DNA of 64,000 bases from Solirubrobacter deserti (GCF_027587175.1 NZ_JAPCID010000002.1:169161-233160); one strand, 5' to 3'; shown: positions 15,268 through 24,627, counted from the stretch's first letter. Numbers and translations: made by a program. The notes: a model not told the origin generated them from the sequence alone.

Positions 15268-15707
15268 TGGACCAGGCGCTCCGCGACCGCTGGCTGGCCC
15301 AGGCGGACGCGACCCTGTCGAGCGCCGGCCGGCGCGCCGGCGCGGCCCGCACCGCGATCGTCGAGTGGCTCGCCCGCGAGGGCCAGTGCCTGGTGACCGC
15401 ACAGGACGTGCTCGACCGCCTCCCTCAAGGGTCGCCGTCCTCCGTGTACCGCACGCTGGACGAACTGTTCGCACTCGGCCTGTTGCACCGCTTCCACGGC
15501 CAGGACGGCGTCGCGCGGTACGAGATCGCCGACCCGCTGCGCCACCACCATCACTTCATCGACGAGGCGAGCGGCGCGGCGCGGCCGTTCACCGACGACG
15601 AGCTCGAGCGGGCGATCGAGGCGGCCGCCCGGCGCCTCGGCGTCCGCCTCACCGGCCACGAGGTCGTCATCCGCGGGCGCCGATCCACAAATGGGACTCA
15701 GTCCTGA
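15267..15707 (+). CDS. Fur-family metalloregulator (Zur-like) lacking structural-zinc cysteines
   Basis: A 146-residue Fur superfamily repressor. The winged helix is at about 25-85, with the recognition part SPSSVYRTLDELFALGLLHR. The regulatory metal site is recognisable as HHHH at 93-96 with HEVVIRG at 131-137. The usual CxxC after the His cluster is replaced by DEASG, and the C-terminal CxxC is absent, ending RRSTNGTQS, so the structural zinc site is missing. The second Fur protein at 24.2 kb has both. Box 2 is upstream and box 3 overlaps its stop. It probably controls the anchored-repeat transporter operon just downstream. Confidence 0.88.
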   Translation: MDQALRDRWLAQADATLSSAGRRAGAARTAIVEWLAREGQCLVTAQDVLDRLPQGSPSSVYRTLDELFALGLLHRFHGQDGVARYEIADPLRHHHHFIDEASGAARPFTDDELERAIEAAARRLGVRLTGHEVVIRGRRSTNGTQS

Positions 15708-15708
15708 T
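15690..15708 (+). promoter_or_regulatory. Zur-like box 3 at the promoter of the anchored-repeat ABC operon
   Basis: AATGGGACTCAGTCCTGAT runs directly into a -10 TAAGGT (15708-15713), and the GTG start of the first operon gene follows 7 nt later (15721). The box overlaps the stop codon of the Fur-family gene. It matches box 2 at most palindromic positions. Confidence 0.78.
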
Positions 15709-15720
15709 AAGGTGACCGCC

Positions 15721-16712
15721 GTGCGACAGGCACTCACCGCAGCAGCGCTCGCCGGCGCCCTCCTCTCCTCCACGCCGGCGAGCGCGCAGGTGCTCTCCGA
15801 CGGGCACGTCGACTACGCGGCCCGGATCGTCGACGGGCAGCTGCGCTCGCAGATCAAGGACGGCACCCGCGGCACCACCGTGTGGCGCGAGGTTCCGGCC
15901 GTCACGTTCGGCGTCGGCGAGGCGGCCAAGACCACCGTCCCCGCCTCCGCTCCGTTCCTCGGCGCGCCTGGCGAGGCCGTGTGGCTGCTCCCGCAGACCC
16001 AGCGCGCCGGCCTGCTGTGGCCGGGCTGGAACACCGAGGAGCTCTCGAGCGCGACCGTCGACGGCCCGGTCACCTGGCGCCTGGACGCGGTCGATGGCCC
16101 GGGCGCCGTCACCGTCTTCCAGAGGGCGTGTTCGGCGACCCCGAGTTCGTGTTCCGCAGCGCGGACGGCCTGCCCGACAGCTACACGATCCCGCTCGGCA
16201 CCCACGCCCACGGCAACTGGGCCTTCAGCCGCGAAGGCGCCTACCGCCTCACGTTCACGCTGAGCGCCCGGCTGCGCGGCGGCGCCGCCGCGCAGGACAC
16301 GCAGACGCTCGCGGTGCACGTCGGCAACGTGCCGGACCCTACGCCGTCGGCCACTCCGACGCCGACCCCCGGCGGCTCCGTCACACCCGAGCCCACCGCG
16401 ACGCCCACGCCCGGTGCGGCCAAGCCACAGGATCACGCGCCGGCGCTGCGCGTGCTCTCCGCACGCGTCGCGGGGCGCACGCTCACGCTGCGCGCGCGCG
16501 TCGATCGCCGCGCGCGCCTCACCGTCTCGGTCCGCCGTGGCGGGCGTGTCTCGGCGACGGCCAAGGCGCGCACCGTCGCCGCCGGGACGCGCACGCTGAA
16601 GCTGCGGCTGGACCGGCCCCTCGCCGCCGGGCGTCACACCGTCCGCGTCACCGCGACCGCCGACGGTCGCGCGCGCACGCGCTCGCTCGCGCTGCGCGTC
16701 CGCGCGCGCTGA
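15721..16712 (+). pseudogene. Surface-anchored repeat protein (choice-of-anchor M/TIGR03769), frameshifted
   Basis: The first gene of the anchored-repeat metal ABC operon. A signal peptide (about residues 1-25, ending PASAQ) leads into VLSDGHVDYAARIVDGQL, the start of the TIGR03769 repeat; WPGWNTEELSS and HAHGNWAFSREGAYRLTF are family landmarks. Near 16121 the frame breaks. TVFQ continues as a nonsense run that stops at 16263, while GVFGDPEFVF continues one frame over to 16712. One missing base (CAGGAGGGC read as CAGAGGGC) explains it. After the repeat come a Pro/Thr-rich linker and an Arg-rich beta domain (RVSATAKARTVAAGTRTLKL). Either a sequencing error or a true lesion; two more frameshifts occur in the same operon. 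Confidence 0.8.
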
Positions 16713-16736
16713 ACCCACCCCCGCTGGAGCCTCACC

Positions 16737-17339
16737 ATGAGAACCGTCCTCTTCACCGTCGCCGCCCTGCTGGCCGGCGCTTCCCCCGCGCAGGCCGCGG
16801 TCACACTCAGCTCCGGGCACGCCGACTACGGTGCCCGGATCGTCGGCGGCCGGCTGCAGGCGCAGGTCAAGGACAGCACGCGCGGCCGCACCGTCTGGCG
16901 CGACCCGTCCGACGTCGTGATCGCGCTCGGCGCCAGCGCGCGTCACACGCTGCCCGGCGGCAGCTTCCTCGGCCGCAAGGGCGCGCGCGTGTGGATGATC
17001 CCGCAGACGCAGCGCTCCAACGTCATCTGGCTCGGCTGGAACACGGAGGAGCTGAGCTCGCGCCAGGTCCGGTCGAACCTCACGTGGACGCTCGACCGCG
17101 TGGACGGGCCCGGGCGCGTCGCCGTGTTCCAGACCGGCTCGTTCGGCAAGGCCGACGTGCTGTTCGACAGCCACCGGTCGCGCCCCGGCTCGCGCGCGAT
17201 CCGGCTCGGCGTGCACGCGCACGGCAACTGGGCGTTCACGCGCGCGGGGACCTACCGCCTGCGCTTCACGTCCACCGCCACGGCCCGCTCCGGCCGGCGA
17301 CTGTCGGACACCGCGACGCTGACCGTCCGGGTGAGCTGA
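16737..17339 (+). CDS. Surface-anchored repeat protein (choice-of-anchor M/TIGR03769), short paralogue
   Basis: A 200-residue exported protein and close paralogue of the preceding gene. The signal peptide ends SPAQA at about 20; the repeat then starts VTLSSGHADYGARIVGG and includes VWMIPQTQRSNVIWLGWNTEELSS and HAHGNWAFTRAGTYRLRF. It ends with TLTVRVS and has neither anchor helix nor linker, so it is probably secreted or held by partners. GGAG lies 7 nt before the ATG. It is the second gene of the operon and its stop is followed at once by the GTG of the binding protein. Confidence 0.88.
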   Translation: MRTVLFTVAALLAGASPAQAAVTLSSGHADYGARIVGGRLQAQVKDSTRGRTVWRDPSDVVIALGASARHTLPGGSFLGRKGARVWMIPQTQRSNVIWLGWNTEELSSRQVRSNLTWTLDRVDGPGRVAVFQTGSFGKADVLFDSHRSRPGSRAIRLGVHAHGNWAFTRAGTYRLRFTSTATARSGRRLSDTATLTVRVS

Positions 17340-18861
17340 GTGCGGTGGGCGCTGCTCGCCGCGCTCGGGCTGCTCGTGGCCGGCTGCGGCGCCCCCGAAG
17401 GGCTCTCGAGCACGGACGGTCGCCTGCAGGTGGTCACCACCACGAGCCTGCTGCGCGACCTGGTCGAGCAGGTCGGCCGCGAGCGGGTGCACGTGACCAG
17501 CCTCGTGCCCGACGGCGCCGACCCGCACGCGTACGAGCCGACGCTGCGCGACGTGCGGGACGTCGTGTACGCCGACGTCTCCTTCAGCAACTACATGCTG
17601 CTCGAGCAGCACAGCATCATCAAGACGCTCGACGCCAACCTGCGCGCCGGCGTGCCGAACGTCTCGCTGGCCGAGGACGCGACCAAGTACGCGGCGGAGG
17701 TCATCCCGCTTGTCGAGAACGTCAACCTGGACACGATCTGGCTCGGCCTGCGCGCTCGTGGCACCGGAGCCCGGCACGGCACGAACCGGTCCAGTGACGT
17801 GCTGCTCTCGGCGACCGCCGTCGACGGCCCGGGCGCGATGTACGGCTACTTGACCGGCACGTTCGGGTCCACCGAGCGCTACTTCGACTCCAGCGACGGC
17901 TTCGACGCCGGCGACGGCTACAAGGACGACACCGCGACACTGCCCGCGGACGCGCACACGCACATGTCGTGGGTGTTCACGCGGCCCGGCATCTACCGCG
18001 CCACCTTCACGGCCGCCCTGCGCGTCAGGGCCACCGCCAAGCCGATCCCGCTCGGCGAGGCGACCTTCACCTTCGCGGTCGGCGTCCGCGCGCCCGCGGG
18101 AGCGACAGTCCTCGACCGGGGCCACGCCGACATCACCGCCGACCTCGACCGCGGCCGCGTGCTCGTCCTCTAGCGGCGGCGAGCACACCCAGCACGAGCA
18201 CGAGGCCGGCGACGTGGTGATCGCGGTTCCGCCGAAGGCGATCGCCGAGGTGCCCGCGGGCCGCGAGTTCCGCTTCCTGGGCCGCGCCGGCGAGCAGATC
18301 TACCAGCTCCCGCAGGCCGTGCTCGGCAAGCACGTCCACGGCGAGATCGACCCGCACCTGTGGCAGAACGTCCGCAACGCGATGGCCTACACGGAGCTGA
18401 TCCGCGACACGCTGATCGCGCAGGACCCGGACGGGGCGAAGGCCTACCGTGCGCACGCCGACGCCTACCTCGCCCGCCTGGACGCGCTCGACCGCCACGT
18501 GCGGCGCGCGATCGCGCAGATCCCGCCGCCGCGGCGCCAGCTCGTCACGACGCACGACGCGTTCGGCTACCTCGCCGCCGCCTACGGCATCGAGGTCGCC
18601 GGCTTCGTCACGCCCAACCCCGCGGCGGAGCCGTCGCTGTCCGACCGCCGCAAGCTCACCGAGACCATCCGCACGCTGCAGGTGCCGTCCGTCTTCCTCG
18701 AGCCCGGCCTGGCCGCGCGCTCGACGACGCTGCGCGAGCTCGCGGCGGAGACGGGCGCACGCATCTGCCCCATCTACTCCGACGCCCTTGACGACACCGT
18801 CACCACCTACGAGGCCATGATGCGATTCAACGCCGACTCCCTGCGCCGTTGCCTGTCCTGA
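17340..18861 (+). pseudogene. Anchored-repeat ABC transporter substrate-binding protein (TIGR03772-like), frameshifted
   Basis: A TroA-type metal-binding lipoprotein with a surface repeat inserted between its lobes. The lipobox is VAGC near residue 17; lobe 1 has DGADPHAYEPTLRDVRD with the first metal His. The insert carries VNLDTIWLGLRARG and HTHMSWVFTRPGIYRATF. Lobe 2 has GEIDPHLWQNVRNA, VTTHDAFGYLAAAYG and YSDALDD. The frame breaks near 18170, where DRGRVLVL meets a TAG. The continuation GGEHTQHEHEAGDVVIAV is in another frame, consistent with loss of two bases (CTCTCGAGC read as CTCTAGC) or gain of one. The full-length form would be about 507 residues, the family size. Confidence 0.85.
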
Positions 18862-19619
18862 AGACGCTGCTGGTGAGCGCGCTCGCCACGACGGTCATCT
18901 CCACCGGCCACGTCGACATCGGCCCGCGTTTCGTGGACGACCGCTGGACGCTGCAGGTCTACGACGACCCGACCTGGCGTGACGCCGACAGCACCGTCCT
19001 GCAGGTCACCGACGACGCGCTCCTGACGGTCCCCGACGACCCCGCGTACGCGTTCCTGCCCGCGAAGCCGGGCAGCGACGTCTACGTCATCCCGCAGACC
19101 CAGAACCCGGACGTGGTGTGGCTGGGCTGGAACACGCAGGACCCGGAGGTGATGGAGACGATCGACCGCGGCGTGACGATGACGCTGACCGGCGTCCAAG
19201 GCCCCGGCGAGCTGACCGTGTACCTGCAGTCGGGCGACTTCGAGCAGCCGCAGGTGCTGTGGCCCAAGCCGATCTGGGTGGACGTCAACACGCACACGCA
19301 CGCGAACTGGGTCTTCACCGAGCCGGGCGTCTACCTCGTCCAGCTCAAGCTCGAAGCCGACCTGATCGACGGCCGCACGGTCTCCGACACGCGCGAGCTG
19401 CGCTTCGCCGTCGGGTCCGGCACGAGCCCGGAGGACGCGCGCGCAGCGACCTGGCGCCCGGTGAAGGCCGCCGCGACGCCGGCCCGCGCGGGCACCGCCG
19501 AGGAGTCCGGCGGCGTCTCGACCGGGGTGCTGATCGCCGCCGGCGCGCTGCTGCTGGCCGCCGCATCCGGCCTCGTCGTCGCCCGCGGGCGCGGCGCCAA
19601 GCGAAGGGCGCGCGCGTGA
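18849..19619 (+). CDS. Anchored-repeat transporter-associated surface protein with C-terminal membrane anchor (TIGR03773-like)
   Basis: A 256-residue protein with a short signal-like N-terminus and STGHVDIGPRFVDDRWTLQVY opening the repeat. VYVIPQTQNPDVVWLGWNTQDP and HTHANWVFTEPGVYLVQL follow, then an Ala-rich linker, a membrane helix (GVLIAAGALLLAAASGLVVA) and the basic tail RGRGAKRRARA. It should display the repeat on the outer face of the membrane beside the transporter. The TTG at 18849 overlaps the binding-protein stop by 13 bp; no better start gives a signal peptide. Its stop overlaps the GTG of the ATPase gene (GTGA). Confidence 0.85.
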   Translation: MPVLKTLLVSALATTVISTGHVDIGPRFVDDRWTLQVYDDPTWRDADSTVLQVTDDALLTVPDDPAYAFLPAKPGSDVYVIPQTQNPDVVWLGWNTQDPEVMETIDRGVTMTLTGVQGPGELTVYLQSGDFEQPQVLWPKPIWVDVNTHTHANWVFTEPGVYLVQLKLEADLIDGRTVSDTRELRFAVGSGTSPEDARAATWRPVKAAATPARAGTAEESGGVSTGVLIAAGALLLAAASGLVVARGRGAKRRARA

Positions 19620-20333
19620 TCGCGTTCGAGGCGCTGGCCGCGCGGCTCGGCGGCCGGCTCGTGCTGGAGGACGTCACGCTCACCGTCCCTCGGGGCGAGC
19701 TCGTCGGGCTGATCGGCCCGAACGGCGCCGGCAAGACCACGCTGCTGCACCGCGCTGGATCTGCTCAAGCCGAGCCGCGGCACCGTGACGATCGACGGCC
19801 TCGCGGGCTACGTGCCGCAGCGCCACGAGTTCGCGTGGGACTTCCCCATCTCCGTGGAGGACGTCGTGATGACCGGGCGCGCCGGCCGCCTCGGGCTCTT
19901 CCGCCGCCCAGGCACCGCCGACTGGGAGGCGGTCGACGAGGCGCTCGAGCGCGTCCGCATGACCGACCTGCGCGCCCGCCCCGTCGGCCAGCTCTCCGGC
20001 GGCCAGCGCCAGCGCGTGCTCGTCGCCCGCGCGCTGGCGCTCCGCCCCACCGCGCTGCTGCTCGACGAGCCGTTCAGCGGCCTCGACGTCCCCACCCAAG
20101 AGCTGCTGTCGGCGCTGTTCACCGACCTCGCGCGCGAGGACCGCGCCGTGCTGATGACCACGCACGACCTCGCGGGCGCGATGTACGGCTGCGACCGGAT
20201 CGCGCTGCTGAACCGCACCGTCGTCGCCGTCGGCACGCCCGCCGAGCTGGCCGACGAGGACGAGCTGTGGATGCGCACGTTCGGGATCTCCACGAACAGC
20301 CCGCTGCTGCGCGTGTTGAGGGCGGTCGCGTGA
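19616..20333 (+). pseudogene. Anchored-repeat metal ABC transporter ATPase (TIGR03771-like), frameshifted
   Basis: An ABC ATPase of the metal uptake class. The first frame gives LVLEDVTLTVPRGELVGLIG and Walker A GPNGAGKTT. Just after TTLL (about 19749) the frame breaks. The next frame resumes with TALDLLKPSRGTVTIDGLAG, then the Q-loop VPQRHEF, the signature QLSGGQRQR, Walker B LLLDEPFSGLD and the switch TTHDLAG. Two missing bases (CTGCTGCGCACC read as CTGCTGCACC) restore LLRTALDLL. As read, the ATPase is truncated after Walker A, so the transporter could not work. The GTG start and the stop both overlap neighbours by four bases, so operon structure is intact. Confidence 0.85.
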
Positions 20334-21181
20334 GCCCGGTCGAGTTCGTCCGCGACCTGCTCAACCCCGACCTCGGCTTCCTGTGGAAGGCGCTGGCGAT
20401 CGCGGTGATGTCGTCGCTGATCTGCGGCGTCGTCGGCTGCTACGTCGTCCTGCGCGGAATGGCGTTCATCGGCGACGCGGTCGCCCACGCCGTCTTCCCC
20501 GGCCTCGCCGTCGCGTTCGTGATCGGCGGCAACCTGATCGTCGGCGGGATCGTCGCCGGCGTGGTGACCGCGGTGCTCGTCGCGGTGTGCTCCCAGAACC
20601 GGCGCCTGAAGGAGGACTCCGTCATCGGCGTGTTCTTCGTCGCCGCGTTCGCGCTCGGGATCGTGATCATCTCGCGCGCGCCGGGCTACGCGGGCTCGCT
20701 GCAGGACTTCCTGTTCGGCTCCATCACCGGCATCCCGGACGAGGACCTGTACGTCGTCGCGGGCACCGGGCTCGCCGTCCTCGCCGCGCTGTTCGCGCTG
20801 CATAAGGAGCTGGTGACGATCTCGCTCGACCGCGAGACGGCGCGCGCGCTCGGCCTGCGCGTGTTCTGGCTCGACCTCGCGCTGTACGTGCTCGTGACGC
20901 TGGCCGTCGTGATCAGCGTGCAGACGATCGGCAACATCCTCGTGCTCGCGCTGCTGATCACGCCCGCCGCGACCGCGCGCCTGCTCACCGACCGGCTCGG
21001 CGCGATGATGCTGCTCTCGCCCGCGATCGGTGGCCTCGCCGCGCTGATCGGCCTGTACGTCTCGTGGTCGTGGGACTTCCCGACCGGCGGCACGATCGTG
21101 CTCGTGCTGACGGCCTGCTTCCTGCTGGTCTGGACCGCCCGTTCGGCCAAGCCTCGCGTCGCCACGCTGGCGCGCAGCTAG
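20330..21181 (+). CDS. Anchored-repeat metal ABC transporter permease (TIGR03770-like, ABC-3 family)
   Basis: A 283-residue ABC-3 permease with about eight membrane segments. Landmarks are GMAFIGDAVAHAVFPGLAVAF, SLQDFLFGSITGI, LDRETARALGLRVFWLD (ATPase contact) and TIGNILVLALLITPAATARLL. The GTG at 20330 overlaps the ATPase stop (GTGA). It is the last of six co-directional genes starting at 15721 under Zur-like box 3. The operon would import zinc or manganese captured with the help of surface-anchored repeats. Only this permease and two repeat proteins are intact as read. Confidence 0.92.
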   Translation: MSPVEFVRDLLNPDLGFLWKALAIAVMSSLICGVVGCYVVLRGMAFIGDAVAHAVFPGLAVAFVIGGNLIVGGIVAGVVTAVLVAVCSQNRRLKEDSVIGVFFVAAFALGIVIISRAPGYAGSLQDFLFGSITGIPDEDLYVVAGTGLAVLAALFALHKELVTISLDRETARALGLRVFWLDLALYVLVTLAVVISVQTIGNILVLALLITPAATARLLTDRLGAMMLLSPAIGGLAALIGLYVSWSWDFPTGGTIVLVLTACFLLVWTARSAKPRVATLARS

Positions 21182-21222
21182 CGTCGCGCGCGAGGGTTCC
21201 GAACCGACGAGGGGGAAGTGCG

Positions 21223-24177
21223 ATGAGCAGGACGCTGAGGACGCTGTTAGTGGCGGTCTTGATGCTGGCCGCGTTGCCGTGGGCCAGCGCACGGGCGCAG
21301 GAGCCGCTGCCGGAGCCGAAAGTGGTCCCGATCCAGGTCACAGGCCCCGCGTCGCAGCGGCTGAACCTGATCGTGCTGGGCGACGGCTACCAGAAGGACC
21401 AGCAGAGCCTGTTCTGGAAGGACGTGGACCGCAACCTCTCCGTGCTGTGGGCGACCGAGCCGTTCCGCTCCTACCGCAACTACATCAACGTCTACGGCGT
21501 CGAGCTGGCGTCGATCGACTACGGCGTGCGCTGCGATCCCGACGGCCGCAAGCGCCACGCCGACGGCACGATCCGCGACACGGGCGAGCGCGAAGGCCCG
21601 ATCGACGGCAAGAACACCGCGCTGCGCCTGCACTACTCGCACTCCTCGGGCAGCGGCTGCACCGACCCGCTCGCGCGCGGCGTCGTCTACAGCACCGCGC
21701 CGGTCGGCTGCGAGGCCGCGGCGCCCTACTACGGCGGGAACGTCGCTCGGGCGTGCGAGACGGGCTCCCAGGCGCGCATGCGCATCCTCAACGACTACGT
21801 CGCGCCGGTGCTCGGCATCCCGCGCACGTCGCAGAACATCCAGACGCTCGCGATCTTCAACTCGTTCACGTACGGCGGCATCGGCGGCGTCGACGCGACC
21901 ACGTCCGGCGGCTCGCCGCAGGGTCCGCTGATCTCGCTGCACGAGCTCGGCCACTCGCTCGGCACACTGGCCGACGAGTATCCGTACTTCGTCCGCGACC
22001 GGGTGGACCCGTGCAACACGAGCACGACCGAGCCGGGCGGGAACTCCGGCTTCCACCACACGCTCATGACCAGCGCGGAGCAGATGATCGCGGCGCAGCA
22101 CAAGTGGTTCCGCTGGCTCGGCGAGGACTCGCTGTCAGGCGGCAAGATCGGCCTGTGGGAGGGCGGCCAGTACTTCCCGTGCGGTGTCCGGCGCCCGAGC
22201 CAGCACTCGATGATGCGCTGGCTGGGCTTCGACTTCGACCAGGTCGGCCTCGAGCACATGGTCGCCCGCATCAGCGGCCTGCGCAACGCGGGTCAGATGA
22301 ACGTGCAGAACACGCCCGCGGGCGCGGTGGCCAAGGACTCGGTCATCTGGGTCGAGACCGGCCATCCGCGCTTTCACGAGCAGAAGGTCACGTGGCGCGT
22401 CGGCGGTCCGGCCGGTGAGGTCCTCACCGCCGCGCAGGACAGCCGCAACCTCGACCTGGAGGCGCTGAATCTGCCGGCCGGCACCGTGATCTACGCCGAG
22501 GTGCGCGATCCCGTCGGTCCCGACGGCATCGACTGGGTCCGCAACCCGTCGACCGGCAACACGCCCCCGAACTCGGGCTACAACGGGCCGCGCTTCGTGC
22601 AGACGCGCACGTGGACGGTCGGCGACACGACGGTCACGCCTTCCGCACCGGCCGCCGAGATCACGGCGCACAGCTCCACCACACAGCCGCTGGCCGCGGA
22701 CGAGGTCGCGTACGTCGAGACCAACCGCCCGGCGGACCGCGTGCTGCCGGTCACCTGGACGCTGAACGGGACCGCGCTCCCGAACCCGAAGAACAGCCGC
22801 AACCTCGACCTCGGCGCGCTCGACGTGCCCGCCGGGACCTCGACGCTGGTCGCCACGGTCACCGACGGCGTCGTCTCCGACAGCGTCGAGTTCAAGATCG
22901 ACAAGGTCGCCCCCACCGCCGCCCGTCGCCTGTCGGAGCCGCTCACGACGCTCGCCGGCGGCAGCCTCGAGCACCCCGTGTACTTCGGCGGCTGGGACAT
23001 GTGGCTGGATCCGAAGGACGACACCACCGGCTACACCGGTACGCCCGCCGTGGTGGGCCAGTTCCAGCTCAACGGCGACGGTTGGTTCAACTACTTCGGC
23101 TTCCCGGAGAAGCAGGACTCGCCGTTCGAGTTCCGGCCGTCCGGCCAGGTCGTGAAAGCGCTGACCTACGGCAACCTCGGCACCGGCGGGCTCTCGACGG
23201 CCGGGTTCGAGCAGACGCTGCCCGACGACCATCCGATCGGCGGCCACATCCCCGGCTTCGGGACCCACACCGTCGAGCACCGCGCGATCGACCCGGCCGG
23301 CAACTACGGCAAGGTCGAGTCCTACAAGGCAACCGTCCTGCCGGGCAGCGCGCTCGCCTGCGGCACCACGCTGAGCGGCGCGCAGAGCGCGGTGAACGTC
23401 ACCAGTGGCGTGACGTGCCTGTCGGGCGCGACGGTCAGCGGCGCGGTGACCGTCGCCTCGGGCGGCTCGCTGGTGGTCAAGAGCTCCACGATCGGCTCGC
23501 TGACGGCGACCGGCGCCGACGCGGTGCACGTGTTCGGCTCGACCGTCGACGGCGCGGCGAAGGTCGCGGGGTCGACGCGTGACGTGACGATCGCGGGCTC
23601 GACGTTCAAGGGCGGCCTGAGCCTCATCGGCAACACCCAGGTCACCGCCAACGAGCGCTACAGCCGGCTCGCCGGCGCCTACGGGCCGGTTGTGGCCGGC
23701 AGCACCGTCAACGGCACGTTCGAGTGCGCGGGCAACAGCGCCGCCGTCAAGGACTTCGGCGCCGCCAACCGCATCACCGGCGCCTCCAACGGCTGCGCCG
23801 CCACCGCCGTCTCACCCGAGCTGCCCGTCGGCGGCACCGTCCCCGCGACACTGGCCCTGACGCTGGGCACCGCGCCCGCGTTCCCGACGTTCGTCCCCGG
23901 CGTCACCCGCGAATACACGACGGCCGCACAGGCCAACGTCATCTCCACCGCCGGCAACGCCACCCTGAGCGTCTCCGAACCCGGCCACCTGAGCAACGGC
24001 GCGTTCACCCTCGCCGAGCCGCTGCGCGTCGAGCTCTCCAAGACGGCGTGGAGCGCACCGGTCTCCAACGAGAAGGTCGACGTGACCTTCAAGCAGCTCA
24101 TCAAAGACAAGGACCCGCTCCGCACCGGGACCTACAGCAAGACGCTGACCTTCACGCTGAGCACCACCCAGCCGTAA
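21223..24177 (+). CDS. Secreted M64 family metallopeptidase with Ig-like and shared C-terminal module (copy 1)
   Basis: A 984-residue exported protein. The signal peptide is about residues 1-25. The IgA peptidase M64 domain spans about 35-410, with the zinc motif HELGHSLGTLADEY at 240-253 (His240, Glu241, His244, Asp251). Ig-like domains follow (WVETGHPRFHEQKVTW; VETNRPADRVLPVTWTLNG), then a beta-rich segment of short repeats (TVSGAVTVASGGSLVV). The last about 119 residues are a module shared with the proteins ending at 28009 and 51503. GGGGGAAG precedes the ATG, and a TAGCGT element near 21180 may be its -10. It ends 3 bp from the convergent Fur gene. Copy 2 is at 48.6 kb. Confidence 0.9.
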   Translation: MSRTLRTLLVAVLMLAALPWASARAQEPLPEPKVVPIQVTGPASQRLNLIVLGDGYQKDQQSLFWKDVDRNLSVLWATEPFRSYRNYINVYGVELASIDYGVRCDPDGRKRHADGTIRDTGEREGPIDGKNTALRLHYSHSSGSGCTDPLARGVVYSTAPVGCEAAAPYYGGNVARACETGSQARMRILNDYVAPVLGIPRTSQNIQTLAIFNSFTYGGIGGVDATTSGGSPQGPLISLHELGHSLGTLADEYPYFVRDRVDPCNTSTTEPGGNSGFHHTLMTSAEQMIAAQHKWFRWLGEDSLSGGKIGLWEGGQYFPCGVRRPSQHSMMRWLGFDFDQVGLEHMVARISGLRNAGQMNVQNTPAGAVAKDSVIWVETGHPRFHEQKVTWRVGGPAGEVLTAAQDSRNLDLEALNLPAGTVIYAEVRDPVGPDGIDWVRNPSTGNTPPNSGYNGPRFVQTRTWTVGDTTVTPSAPAAEITAHSSTTQPLAADEVAYVETNRPADRVLPVTWTLNGTALPNPKNSRNLDLGALDVPAGTSTLVATVTDGVVSDSVEFKIDKVAPTAARRLSEPLTTLAGGSLEHPVYFGGWDMWLDPKDDTTGYTGTPAVVGQFQLNGDGWFNYFGFPEKQDSPFEFRPSGQVVKALTYGNLGTGGLSTAGFEQTLPDDHPIGGHIPGFGTHTVEHRAIDPAGNYGKVESYKATVLPGSALACGTTLSGAQSAVNVTSGVTCLSGATVSGAVTVASGGSLVVKSSTIGSLTATGADAVHVFGSTVDGAAKVAGSTRDVTIAGSTFKGGLSLIGNTQVTANERYSRLAGAYGPVVAGSTVNGTFECAGNSAAVKDFGAANRITGASNGCAATAVSPELPVGGTVPATLALTLGTAPAFPTFVPGVTREYTTAAQANVISTAGNATLSVSEPGHLSNGAFTLAEPLRVELSKTAWSAPVSNEKVDVTFKQLIKDKDPLRTGTYSKTLTFTLSTTQP

Positions 24178-24180
24178 GGG

Positions 24181-24627
24181 TCAGTCACAGTCGGGGCAGC
24201 GCCCGCGAAGGGTGACCTCGTGAGACTCCATCACGAGGCCTTCGCGGCGCGCGACCCGGCGCAGCGCCCGCTCGAGCTCGTCGTCCTCGAACGGGATCAG
24301 CTTCCCGCAGTTGCTGCAGACGAAGTGATGGTGGTGGTCGGCGCCCTCCGGGAAGGCGGCCTCGAAGCGGGCGACGCCGTCGCCGATCTCCACCTTGTTG
24401 AGCAGCCCCAGCTCGACGAGCTCGTCGAGGACGCGGTAGACCGTCGCGCGGCCGACCTTGCGCTCGCCTGAGCGCAGCTGGTCCTCGATCTCCTGCGCCG
24501 ACAGCGCACACTCCTGCGAGTCCAGCAGGTCGATCACGGCCGCGCGGCCGCCGCCGCGCCTGAACCCCTCGCTGGCGAGGCGCTCGTTCGCATACGTCGT
24601 CCATCGCGGCGCCTCGGCGTGCGGCAT
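24181..24627 (-). CDS. Fur-family metalloregulator with complete zinc sites
   Basis: A 148-residue Fur superfamily protein. The DNA-binding part is at about 20-90, with VGRATVYRVLDELVELGLL. The regulatory site includes HHHH at 98-101. The structural site is complete, with CSNC at 104-107 and CPDC at 144-147. The sequence DHHHHFVCSNCGKLIPFEDDELE matches the Zur/FurB type more than PerR. It is divergent from the 1103-residue anchor-domain gene, with Zur-like box 4 in the 70-bp gap, and converges on the M64 gene. The start at 24627 (MPHAEAPRW) is the first that leaves the promoter gap free. Confidence 0.92.
   Translation of the reverse strand: MPHAEAPRWTTYANERLASEGFRRGGGRAAVIDLLDSQECALSAQEIEDQLRSGERKVGRATVYRVLDELVELGLLNKVEIGDGVARFEAAFPEGADHHHHFVCSNCGKLIPFEDDELERALRRVARREGLVMESHEVTLRGRCPDCD

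Noticed and set aside
15691..15720. ATG at 15691 as start of the first anchored-repeat gene
   Set aside because: It lies inside Zur-like box 3 and upstream of the -10; the GTG at 15721 follows the -10 at the usual leaderless spacing and begins a signal peptide.
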